This document shows, piece after piece, positions 49,992 through 64,000 of a stretch of 64,000 nucleotides of DNA; within the stretch, counting starts at the first letter, position 1; the number at the start of each line of letters is the position of its first letter. A program made the translations under genes and the position numbers. This DNA is from Hemibagrus wyckioides. Its lineage: Eukaryota > Chordata > Actinopteri > Siluriformes > Bagridae. Below the pieces are notes generated by a model that did not search any database, was not told the DNA's origin, and worked only from the letters and a program-made list of their open reading frames with translations. The stretch is taken from contig NC_080717.1 in the NCBI RefSeq assembly GCF_019097595.1, positions 15,603,836 to 15,667,835 on the forward strand, read 5' to 3'.

Positions 49992-51412
49992 TAAGAGAGA
50001 TAATAGTTTATCCGCCTATTAACATAGGACTACAGCACTAAAATGCACACACAGTATCTCTGCTTTGAAAACACTCATATGTGGTTACATAAGTTATTCT
50101 GGAAATGTCAAATGTTCTGACACCGATGTACTTGCATACTGACTCTCAAAAACACTCCTCCCTCTCTCACTTCACATACGCATTTACATCGCTATGAAAA
50201 AAAAAGACATGATGCATGTTCTCTCCCGATTACTCCTTCACTCCATATGGCTGCCAGTCAGTACCAAAGCCTGTACAGCTGGGCTTGTGAATCAGAGTAT
50301 GCCGAATTATGGATGCACTGCATAACAACCTCGATTACTTCAAGCATCAGTCATATAAATGCGTTATGCCCTGGTGGTATTTAATGTAGATGACACATAG
50401 CACTTTTCAAGTTGGGGAGGTGAATGTTGTTTATTAACTCATGTCAGTTAAGTCGTGTTCCTGTTTTTCTCCATCTAAAGCCTGCTTTTTGGTTGGCTTC
50501 TGAGAATCACCTCTCCTGAGGAACAAGGGGGAGGGAGTATTAAATATGAATATCTTAAGCACACTTTGAACTGAGCAAAAGTTGGCTCTCTGGCACCAGC
50601 ACTAGTTGCTATGGTGATGCAAACACGTATCATTCCCTACCATGTTTTCATGAAGACCTACACACACTCTCGATTTCTCGGATGGCAGAAAACAGTTGCC
50701 ATCCATCTATACTACTGCTGACTGTCAACAAGATCGAGGACTTTTAAATAAGAAATATCATCTGGAGTCACAATTTTTGTGAACTGAGGCAGCTGACTGA
50801 CTGCATGCCTGATTAAAACATGTTCAGGCGTAAATAATACAATCGGCAGCCTGCATCCTGCAAACAACTTCCTCCGTCCCTGCAACTCTGGTGGGCGTAC
50901 CTGGAGAAAATGACAGCAAGCCATGATTCTAACAGGACTGAAGCAGAAAGAGAGTTTCTAAGAAAAGATCTCTAGGTGGCTTCTGTTTACTGCAGTGGCT
51001 TTTTCTTAACAGATAAGCACATTATTATTTCTCTCTTCTTCTACATTTAATACTCATCCTCCGTATGATAAATCATCAGAGTGATGAGGTGGATGAGATT
51101 GAAAACGCAGTGGAGAATAAGCAGCTTATGTACTACTGTATAAGGGAAAAGGAGGGAAGACTCCTTATACTGATCTAATTATAGCACTTGTGCTTCTGTT
51201 ACAAACTCTACAACACACTTTAATGGAGCTGCAGATGCTTCATGATGCTTTGATTCAATTCTATATGCTATATTTTCTATGCAGGGTATCTGGATTTTGT
51301 GAAAATGTGTGAAAAGGCAAGTGATAAGATTGCAATGATTGATACAGAAGTGTATAAAGCTTCTATAAAGGTCAGTACTACACAAATGAGAAAGCAGAGA
51401 TGGAATAAAACA

Positions 51413-51433
51413 ACACACACACACACACACACA
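51413..51433. repeat. (AC)n microsatellite
   Basis: Ten AC units. Confidence 0.9.
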
Positions 51434-52146
51434 AGCACACAAAGAATACTTAACTCCACTCACCACCAGTCCTCTGTTCCCACTATGTGCTTTTTAATGA
51501 TGCGAGCCACAGTGTGGGTGATTAAATTGTATGCGCAGACATGCTCATTAAATCGAATAAAGACACTCTAATCTCCACATCTACAACATTATGCTCCACC
51601 AGGACAACCCTGTGTTAGGAACAGACAGGCTGTATTTACCTGACAGCTACATAGCAAGCGAGTGAATTAGACAATTATATAGGTGTTTATGCTTTATTAT
51701 GATTTGAAATAATAAAATGATGGGTGAAGATTTATCACCCTGAAGGGATATATAGAGCAAGCTCTCATTTGCATTTTAAGTACTGTTCAGCATCTACTGT
51801 GTCCTGTAGTTTTATTGTAATTTGGCAAGCGGTTACCTGATGGTACCTAATGAGTAAGAAATCTGATGAGTTATGTGTTGAATTTGGATTGACAATGAAT
51901 TATTGTGGATTGTCTGAGATGATAAGGTGCTCAGTGGGTGGAGAGCTTTCAAATGGCTTGAGAGGTAGAAAATAGCCTGTAGTGTCTATGTGTTTTCTGT
52001 GAGTCTGCTCAGCTTTCTGATTCTGTTACGATAAAGCCTCAGACTAGCATGGCCAGCAGGATGACTAATAAAAACCTAGTGATGTCTGGGTAACTCACCT
52101 CACGCATACTATGTGTGTTTGTGTCAGAGCTTATTGTAAATGTAGA

Positions 52147-52220
52147 GCTTCAGAAATATTGGCACCCTTCAATAGCCAACATTTTGCAGGATAGTCCACA
52201 TGCATATGAACATTAAAAAA
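52147..52220. mobile_element. possible short DNA-transposon remnant
   Basis: gcttcagaaatattggcacc and tcaatagccaacattttgc resemble the terminal part of a fish Tc1-like family (…ATTGGCACCCTT…). Very short; low confidence. Confidence 0.3.
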
Positions 52221-52289
52221 AGGATAAAAATGTTGTGCATAGAGAAGTGGTTCACAAGTGTACTAACATTTTAGACAGTACAATTTGTT

Positions 52290-52580
52290 ACAACAGAAAA
52301 GATGGCGCTCAAAAATGTGTTTTTGAGGACTTCGGAGTGGTGCTGTTTGCCCTGTCTTCTGAAGATCATGTGTTCGAATTCTGATGATGAGTGCAATATT
52401 GGCTGTGCTCTCTGTGTGGGAGGGATGGCATACTCGCTTCCCTGTCAATCACAGCAACACTGGCCGGGTGTTTGAGAGCACATATATGTGGAAGATGTCA
52501 GATAGTGATTTCCTCGGAGGCTGTTAGCTGCCCCATGTGTTGTATGATATGTATGAGCTGAAATTGGTCGACAATATTTG
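52290..52580 (+). mobile_element. SINE-like insertion with a tRNA-type B box
   Basis: gaggacttcggagtggtgc looks like an A box and tgtgttcgaattctgatgat, about 45 bases later, like a B box (GGTTCGAATCC consensus). The following gcaatattggctgtgctctc, gtgtgggagggatggcatac and cctgtcaatcacagcaacac form the body of a repeat I recognise from fish genomes. No clear tail or flanking duplication could be fixed. Confidence 0.6.
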
Positions 52581-55500
52581 TCATCTATTGCATTTAATTT
52601 AGCTTCATTAACTGCGCCAACAGTCTGAGCAGAAGCCCACCAGCATACACTTTAAATTCTCACTTCTGAGTGTGCAGTGTCTGTGTATGCTCTGTATACA
52701 GCCTCTGTGCATGCATTTATGTGCATGCGTGCAAAGGAGAGGAAAAGCCTGAGCAAATCAAGCAAAAGATTGAAAGAGAAACAAATAGAGTACATGTGTG
52801 GGCGAGTCAGAATGTGCCAATGCAAATGTATTCAACTATCAGTGTGACAACAAGTGGGAGAGAGAGATAATCAATTAAAATGATTCTGATCCTCTTTATA
52901 GCTCTTCCCTGCCCTTTCTTTACCGTTACTGCCCTCCCCTACAGAGCCAGGCATGCTCTCTGTGCAGCACCCTTGTTTCTGTATGTGTTTGTGTGGATGT
53001 GTACGTAGATGTCGTCCCTACACCCACCAGCAGATCTTTCTGTGAAAGTGAGACCAATTAGCACAGCTCAATATCATCGCCTCAGGCAGATTTGGGACTA
53101 GAAAAAAAAATGTACACGCTAAGGGAACTGCAGATTTGTGTTTGCTATATTAATGTGTTTAGTTCTCTGACAGGTGAAAGTAAGTGGTTTGATTTATTTA
53201 ATGAAATGAAGTATAACTGCCCAGCAGGTGGGAACAGTTATCTTTGAAGCGTTCTATTTGATATGAGGGTCTATGGACAATATACATTCAGATAATGAAA
53301 AAGAAATTATTTAAAGATTGAGGTACATTTTGTTTGTGCCATAAAAAGAGATGTAGGAAGCTATTTGTAGACTGTTTGCAGCAATCCTTGTTTATAATAC
53401 ACTGTGCTGTGATATCCCTGATCAACAGATCTGGCTATATTATTGAAAGCACTAAGCCCTAGAGCCATAAATTACTGGCCTTTGCTAGGGCTGCAATTCA
53501 AAGTCACTGGATTGTTTTTATCATTGTGTGTGTGTGTGTGTTTCCAGACAGTGTGGGTCCAAATACAGAGTTAGGTAGATGGAAGAATGTATATAAGAGT
53601 GGTAAATGAGCAAAATGGACGTGCCTCTCAGCAATGCCAGAGGGAGCCAAGAGGGACAGAGTCTGAGTGGAATAGATCCTGTCAGCTTTCACTATTCAAA
53701 TGGATGGAGCTGGAGAACAGGAGTGTGAGGAAGAAAGAGGGGGAGGGGAAGAGAAAGCAATGAGAGTGAAGAGTGGGGACTGAGGATATGGGGTGAACGG
53801 CGGAAGCGCTGGACAGAACATAAAGAAATTGAATAAGGGTGTGGTACTGAAAAAGATATTAAGGAACAAGAAGGTACTTCGACTGGGGAAAAAATGACTA
53901 AGGTTGAGATACCAAAAGTATTAAGCACCATATGTGAAAATGAAGGGATGGAGACAGTATGGAAATTGAGACAAATGAAAATGCATTGTTCCCATTAAAA
54001 GAGCACTCTTACTTCACATCCACCCACATACACACACACACACACAATTCACTTCTCCATGCTGGTAGATAACCTCTTTCGCAAACTAACCAACCCTCAT
54101 ATTTCTCAGCCATGACGTTACTTCTACCCGGTAGGGAAGCCCTGTAACGAGGTAGAAAGAATGAGGGGAGGGGCAATGCAGGATTTCCCTGGTTGCAAAG
54201 CTCTAAGCAGCGTGACTGCAGCTGCTGATACAATTATGCATGCAGATAGGATCAGCACCAACACAATAACCGTAAGCATAGCCGACTCTACTTTCTCAAA
54301 CGTGTCAAATGTAATACTTATTCATAAATGCAGAGTGATTGTACTTTAGTGTTTTTAAAGTGTTGATTTTTATCTAAAGGAATATTTAAACAGTCATATT
54401 TTTGTATTATCTGAAATATTCTTACTGAATTATATGAATTTCACGTTAGCGTTAAAGATACTGATTAGAAAGAAACAAGGAAAAAAACCATTTGTGGTGA
54501 ATTTCTGCATTTGGCTTGTCATCACCTGGATTGTACATGTTTCTAGCCGTTATTGGCAAATTGATCTTTAAAGTTTTTTCCCACTTATCCTGCACATCAT
54601 TTTCATGTAGCAGATTAACCCAAAAGGACAGCCATTGCTAATGTCCTCCTCTGCCTGTCAGTGTCCCTTCACACTGTCCAAGGCAGTCCTGTGGATTTTT
54701 GCAGCACGGTGTAGATCTGACAGCCTGTCTCTGGCAAGGCACAATGTCTACAGCTGTGTCCTTGTCAGGATATGTGTGAATCGTTGGAAACAGCCTGTGC
54801 TCTCTACAAACACTCATCAGCACAATGCTAGTGACATGATAGTAATGGGGGCTCCCAGATATGAGCATCTTAAGGACATGCAATGAGGAATCGCATTCGA
54901 TCAAGGATGTGTTGTAAATATGATGGGATAATTTAATGTGTCTGTAAACATGAGGAAGTTTCACATAAATGGTGACATAATTGTCTGCCAAAAGTTGCAC
55001 ATAAATTGACACGTCCACTAGAAGAAATCAGAAAAAGTATGTTCACTCTAGTAGTTGCCTCTTTGGCACCAATGGTCTAAAATGTGGACACTAAACAAGC
55101 TTAAAAAAATAGATACAGATGCAGAAAATTGCTTCAGTGAAGAAATGTAAACCAGACTCAAGGTATCCCTGGGGTATGATCGCTACAGTAAAAGAGCACT
55201 TTGCATATACAGTATGTGATGTAGGTTTTACGACACTGCAGTCTTCACACTGATCTATCTACAGTAATGTGCATGGGAGAGATGTACAGTAAACAAAACT
55301 TTTAGGCATTAGGGAAAAAAAAGAACATTTCTGGACTCCAGCCTTCCTGAAGCACTGCACAGATCACAACTCTTCCTAGGCATCTATCCAAGTTATTGAA
55401 TTTCTGTATTGTTTTTGGCTCTGTATGCTAACTGCAAGATCCCAGATCTAAATGAACAAAGACCTGACTAAGTACTAACACAGTATCCTACTTCTGTATT

Positions 55501-57348
55501 ATAGTAATAATATTTGAGAGACTTGTTATACCGTAAGACTTTATTCTAGACCCCCTGCTGTTTGTTGACAGCTCACACGTCTGACGATGATGCAGTTATA
55601 GATACAGTATATAGGTAGTGCACCAACTGCCAAGGCACTTAGTGTATTCTGTATGTTTGTGAATGCAGAGCTACATCTGTTTAATAGTTTCATCATAGCT
55701 TCAGATTAATACTCAGGGTTTTGGTTCTATAGAATTCAAAGCCTTTCTCAACAAGCTTAATACAATATTTGTTGGTGTTTTGTTCAATAGATTTTAATAA
55801 TTTGTCTGTAATAGTGGAAGCACTTAGACATAATTATCCTCAAATGGGCCAAACATATCAGTTGAAATTTCTAAATATTTGGATGCCAGTTTTTTTTTTA
55901 ATTACATCCTTTCATAAATTTACATCTTAGCAATTGTCTAAATTTTAAATCTGCAGAATACTTATAAACAGATTAAACTAATGAAACAGATGAAAAACAA
56001 AATGAGGAATGCATAAGTTGTAAGTTGTGTATGGGTGTATGGTATGAAAGTGAAGGATTGGTGCAGAGACTTGCTTCCAGTTTATCAGCAGTGAAAATAA
56101 TCAACCACCCACTTTCCATTAGAATTGGCACAAACAACAACATTCCTGATCCCTTTCAATTTGGCTATTATATCATTCAAGCCATCACTTCTTGGAAACA
56201 GTAACAGGGCAATTAGCACCAAGACCGCAAAACACCCGAACAGCTTCTTCTTCAATGTCATTAATCAATCAGTCTCAATACATTCCACTTACAAGGACAC
56301 TTAATAGTATGCTGTGCTTTTTCCAGCTATTCATAATGCACACTCTACAATCCTTAAGCACATTGTCTATAGTAAATACACACATTTAATCTAGCTATGT
56401 ATGTATTTATTTATACCAGTTACTGTGTCTATATATGAATCACATTAGCTCTTTTTTATATCTATCAGAAGCCTGTTACAGTTTCCTTTCACTGATGATA
56501 CCTCTGCACTCTTGTTTTAGGAGTTAAATGCCTGTGTGTGTGAACATTCAGAATTCTTTGACAAATTCCTTGTGGATACACACTTCTGATTTGTAGTCCT
56601 TTAAATTGCCTACTGAAGCACAGCATGTTTACCATATTTTAATTTTGATGTTACTTATATCAATTAATCTTTCCTTAAAACCCTTAGTGAAAGACTTAAA
56701 ATATGCTAACGTCACTTGTTGTAGTGAAACAATGGATTACAACCAATACACTATTAAGTCTGGAGTTATTAAAGCACTGTGTGCAGGGGTTCATTCGCTT
56801 GGATCCAAGTGATTAACATGACTTTCTATGAAGACCATTTGAATAATTGGCATGTAAAATTTAGATTTTATTTTTTAGAACATATACAATTGTGTTAGTG
56901 CACAGTAACAATCTTGGTGGGAGGAAAACAATTATTCTGTGAGAAGCGGATATTGGAACATTTCAAGATTTAAAAATAATTGCTAGCTTTGATGGCAGAA
57001 AACATTGGCATCCAAGTAATATATGAATACAGAATGTTGCTTGAGTTTAAGCTTTATTGAGTAGGGTGTGTGCAGGAGAGCTAGAGAGAAAATGAGAGGA
57101 TATGGGGTAAGAGATTTTCTCTCTATGTCATATCACCATTCTCATCTCTCAGACTGTTAGCTGTTGCTCAGAGAAGAGGCCAGTCTGCATTAGATCAATA
57201 TTGTTGGAAAGGAAGCTTTGTCTTAATGAGGAACTGTGGTCATGCAGAGGTTCAACAAAGCTCGGTTGTTTTAAAGTAGTGCTACCAATTTTCACAATTC
57301 CATAGAGGGAATTGATTTTTTTAGGAAGACAGTAAGGAATGAAGATAG

Positions 57349-60251
<2,903 letters not shown>

Positions 60252-60388
60252 TGACCATGTATCGGGAGCCCTCTCTGCATGACCTGACTGAGTTCTCGCG
60301 CTCTGGTAGTGGTACACCCACTAAGAGCCGGAGTGCATCAGCTGTCCTTAACGGAGGCAAGGCTGTGAGTCAGAACGAGTCCACGTAG
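60252..60388 (+). CDS. fgf13: fgf13 exon 5 (C-terminal tail) and stop
   Basis: Last coding exon, completing split codon 202 (Val) and running to the TAG at 60386-60388. It encodes [20 protein letters not shown], then [20 protein letters not shown] and [23 protein letters not shown] is the FGF13 signature; FGF12 has a different tail. The 1S product totals 246 codons against 245 in human FGF13. The tail is Ser/Thr-rich and expected to be disordered. The acceptor tctctctacag is strong. Differences from mammals (KAVSQ for KSMSH, SASA for SVSG) are conservative. Certain apart from the a/b paralogue question. Confidence 0.97.
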
Positions 60389-60474
60389 CCCAGCTGCTCT
60401 GGCCCGCTTACCCTACGCCTTCACCAAAACCTCCGGATGCTCGTGACTTCACGCAGACTTCTCTCCAAAAGAAA

Positions 60475-60480
60475 AATAAA
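60475..60480 (+). terminator. possible proximal polyadenylation signal
   Basis: AATAAA within agaaaaataaatgtaac, 87 bases after the fgf13 stop. A-rich surroundings make a chance match plausible, and no clear GT-rich element follows. Confidence 0.3.
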
Positions 60481-62013
60481 TGTAACAAAAATGATACAAA
60501 CTTTTGGTGGTTCAGAACAAAGACAGCTAACATAGCAACACTACACCTTCTCTCAACCTAGGGTGACATTTGATTGGTTTGTTTTGAAATTAGACTGCTG
60601 TAGTTTTTAGACTTTTACTTTTTCACCACACTAACAGCATCTTGCATATGAGCAAACCTTGATAATTGTAGCCTTTGATATTACAGGGCATTAGCCCCTC
60701 TCAGGTTGGTTCTAGCACCAAACTGAGTCAGGTTTTGTTTTGGTTTTGTCTATGAGAATCACTAGATGACATATCTAGGGCCTGATCAATCAAGTGATGT
60801 CCTTGTTAAAAGTTCCAGGCAGGGAGTGAGGGCTGTGATTACTTTCAGAGCAGCAGTGGAGAATACCCCACTGCCCTTCGTGTTTCCTGTGTGTGAAGTG
60901 GCCATGCAGAAGGGCAGACACTGGGGTATATAAGTGCACTGGATCAGAAGTCTGGCCCTCTCAGCTATGGAATTCTTAAAGCCTATATTCTGCTTGCTTC
61001 ACAAAAACGGTAGAGTGCAGCCTGTCAGATTCAGCATATGCGACTTAATGCTGTTTAATAATAGTTTGAATTAGCCGTTAGCATTTCTTCCTTCTCTGTC
61101 CTTTGTGTTGCTCACCACTTTCAAAAATTAATGTTCTTCATGGCTCTATCAGTAAATGGAGATTCCAGCACACCAAAGACAGAAGTGTAAGAAAGTCCCT
61201 TTAAGAAGTCTAGCCATGACAGGGAAAGATTGACTTTATTGCTTGTTATTTACCTTTTTTCTTCTGAAAAGGTGTTTGAGATGGTCTGCTTGCATTGTAG
61301 AGGTGAGGGTGCAGTATTCTGGAAAAGTGCTTTTGTTGACATGCATTTACCTTCATGTCTCTTTGGGTTAAATTGTCTTTGTCTACGGCCCCTTTATAGT
61401 GTTCGTCTTGCCTGCTCATATCTATTCTCTTTTTGTCTGAACCTGGTCATCAGTACTTAAGACTGCCAGGACATGTTATCCCATCTCAAACCCCAGACTC
61501 CATTTCGTGTACGAGTAGCTTATTGTGGTGATGGTTTTCTATATAAAGAAACGAAATTCTGTGGAATTTTAGGTGGCTTCACATTTTATATGTCTTATTT
61601 GTAAAAGTGGAAAAAAAAAATCTTGAAAAAGAAGAAAATGAAAAAAAAGTAAACTCTCTTGTACAGGGCATGTACAAACCCAAGTTGTGTACAAATGAAG
61701 ACCCTTTTTTGTGGGCTACTGTATGTACTCTTTCCCTCTGAAAACATAATTTATTCAAAATCGCTTTGGGGGACTATCTTGGCTGTTTGTTTCTGGGCTT
61801 TTCTGTATTTTTTTAGGTGAACATATCTGTTGCATGGGACACATTGGGAATTGGAGGACTAGAGCTGCATGATGTAGGCTATGTGTATTAAACCCACGTT
61901 GGATTACATGTTCTAAACTACCAGGGATAAACCAGAAAACCATATGTCCCTATGGGTTCTATGCCCATTACCTTCCAGTTGTTTCTTATTTGTTGTATAC
62001 GCAAAATGCACTG

Positions 62014-62019
62014 AATAAA
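62014..62019 (+). terminator. distal polyadenylation signal of fgf13
   Basis: Canonical AATAAA in the context ctgaataaaatg, followed within 50 bases by T-rich sequence (ttttatttgtatttattc). It is the best-placed signal after the stop codon. A further AATAAA at 62761-62766 is followed by T-rich DNA and could serve a longer form. Confidence 0.65.
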
Positions 62020-62036
62020 ATGTTTATATTAAGCTA

Positions 62037-64000
62037 TACTTTTAAAACATGTCTACTTGCTTTTATTTGTATTTATTCTCTCTTCCAAACACACATGACC
62101 TACAGTACTTAGGAATTATCAATCTACTTACTAATTCATAGTTCCGATGCGTTACTTTAATTCTATATCCATATTGTAAAAAATAAATATAATTATTAAA
62201 AAGGCGTATAGTCTACAGTATTAGCATGGACAAACACTGCAGAATGATTGTTGAGCAGCTGCTAGTGACCATTAATAGGGCAACATTAATGACGAGGTTA
62301 TCACACTTGACTTATGCTAAAGCCTACCTATCTAGTGAATGTTTGGAGTAAGCCTATAATAGATAGTTGAGAACTGATAACATACAGTCACAGCCACTGA
62401 GTATTTTTAAAGTAGCCTCCACTGGCAACTGTCATGTATTCTGCTCCTCCTCTGAGCATGCAGCAGTGTGATTCCTGCCCTTATTAGCCCTTGTTGTAGC
62501 TCCTACATTTGACCAGATGCAATAATAACTCTGTGGAACTACGTGTAACATCTAGCGAGGTGATAGAATGTTGACTCATATCATTCAAATAGCTGCATTG
62601 TTATATTTGTTTACCCAAAACGTAATTAATATTTCAAACTAGAATGGCTGATGATATGATGCCTGCTTTCAGCCCCTATGGACAAGCTACCACTGATAAG
62701 AATCCCTCCTTTCCTTTTCCTGGAAACTGCATTTTGCTTTGTTTACCCACTCTGAGGTTCAATAAAGTTTTTATACTTTGAACAAACAAGATTTGGACAT
62801 ATCATATGATGTATAGACTAATTCAATTTGGATCGAAAATTCCATTTTTGCACTCTCCTGCTGGCTGTTATACACCATTGTGGACTCTGATATATCCTCT
62901 GGAATAAGATGAATCACCACTAGAAACTTCTGTGCCCTAATTGCCTTTAGAGACACGGCTTCTAAAGAGCGTGTACGTTCATATACAATCAATATCAGTA
63001 TGGCTATGAGTGTACTGCATTTCACAGACAAAAAAAACAACAACTGCCATTCTACAACAACAACAAAATCTCCTTAATTATTTCTTACACTAAAATTATA
63101 ATAATATTAATTATATTAAATTATAACAAATTATAGGTACATTTTCCATTTAATATATAGGTATGTATTTATTATTGCGATTCTCTATAATTGCGCAATT
63201 TCATCTCTATGTCCATGGAGGTCTAAAGACAGGAGAGCAAAAGGTGCACTAATTGTAGAGCTCAGTGAATAACATTGGTCATCCATCATCTCTCTGTTAT
63301 TTGCACTAGTGCTGCTCGACAGACCTAGTCATTAAACCTCTATCTGTAATTTATTAAAGGGATTATTTTTCTACAGCCTTTTTTTCATTTGGAGGTAGCT
63401 AACTAGACATCTTCTTATGGATCTAAAAAAAAAAAGTCTCAAAGTATCTCAGCCTGATCAGCTTCAAGTAAAGAGCATTTCTGTGGACTGGGCTTTTTAA
63501 GGTGCTCTCTTTCACTTCTAAAGCTAGAACACAGAGGGACACATATAAACACTGCATACACATCTGAGTCACAAAGAGTCTCACTGCCCAGCATGTTATT
63601 TGAAATTGACATAGGTCAAGTCTCTAAAATTAGGATTAATGCTAGAATTAAAGGCCAATTTTAATAATTGGATCTACATATAAGCCAGGATATTGGTGAA
63701 GTTTTTAAACCTGCAAAAACTAGATTTTTTTAAGAAACTACAAACTGCTTTTCAAAGCCAAAAATGTGGTTTAATGATATTCTGTATCTAACAATATGTT
63801 TTACACCTCCTGTACAAAAGAAGAAAGGACTCCATTCTTTTCATACTGTCAGGCATTTAAAAGGTAATCCTAAACCAGCCATGGTTATATCTCTAGAATT
63901 CAACTATAGACAGAAATGAAAGGAAGCTAATTACATGGCCATCCTTAATCCATAATGTACAATGAAATGTCTACATATAGCTCTGAACTTTCTCTGTACC
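62037..64000. other. gene-free sequence downstream of fgf13
   Basis: AT-rich DNA without recognised exons, RNA genes or full mobile elements. Contains an AATAAA at 62761, an ACAACA patch near 63041-63066 and AT-rich stretches at 63080-63170. The small frames are chance. Confidence 0.6.

Larger units (their letters stand above)
60389..62036 (+). other. fgf13: fgf13 3' untranslated region
   Basis: About 1.65 kb between the stop codon and the end of transcription inferred from the AATAAA at 62014. It holds no long frame worth calling and contains A-rich stretches at 61611-61650. A proximal AATAAA at 60475-60480, only 87 bases after the stop, could give a short 3' UTR form. The end point is an estimate of 15-20 bases past the distal signal. 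Confidence 0.7.

Noticed and set aside
52330..52390. possible tRNA gene around the B-box-like sequence
   Set aside because: No cloverleaf can be drawn around it; it is better explained as a SINE-like promoter.
54638..55018. 126-codon minus-strand frame in intron 3
   Set aside because: One of the longest frames in the window, but without recognisable domain, splice context or codon pattern; most likely chance.

Overview
The window is nuclear DNA from a bony fish: AT-rich, dense in di-, tri- and tetranucleotide microsatellites, littered with decayed Tc1-like transposons and other fish interspersed repeats, and with short exons separated by long introns. Several repeats resemble ones I know from otophysan fishes such as catfishes and characins, so an otophysan, perhaps a catfish, is likely; this is inference.

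Only one protein-coding gene can be supported, and it fills most of the window on the + strand: fgf13, an intracellular fibroblast growth factor homologous factor (FHF). Three alternative first exons are recognisable: 1V (8781-8948), 1U (28246-28276, coding part) and 1S (35195-35384, coding part). Each ends in phase 1 and can join the same exon 2 (38082-38192), followed by exon 3 (49801-49904), exon 4 (57637-57835) and exon 5 (60252-60388). The 1S form is 246 codons and 1U 193 codons; 1V from its internal ATG is 226 codons. Exon 1V carries a good splice acceptor, so an upstream exon (mammalian 1Y) should exist, probably left of base 1. The 3' UTR runs to about 62036, after a polyadenylation signal at 62014.

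Region by region: 1-8780 is upstream or intronic sequence with small hairpins and microsatellites. The 1V-1U intron holds a 2.1 kb Tc1-like transposon with a broken transposase and a second element nested in it, more Tc1 fragments, and a long ATAAT/ATTAT palindrome. CpG-richer sequence lies before 1U and 1S and is the likely promoter DNA. Intron 2 (11.6 kb) holds two inverted, internally deleted Tc1-like copies and a SINE/LINE tail. Intron 3 holds a SINE-like insertion. 62037-64000 is gene-free.

The alternative first exons change only the cytosolic N-terminus. The shared beta-trefoil core binds voltage-gated sodium channel tails, while the N-termini set localisation and gating effects. No operon, CRISPR array, tRNA, rRNA or new gene system is visible. 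The remaining open frames look like chance ORFs or frames in repeats.
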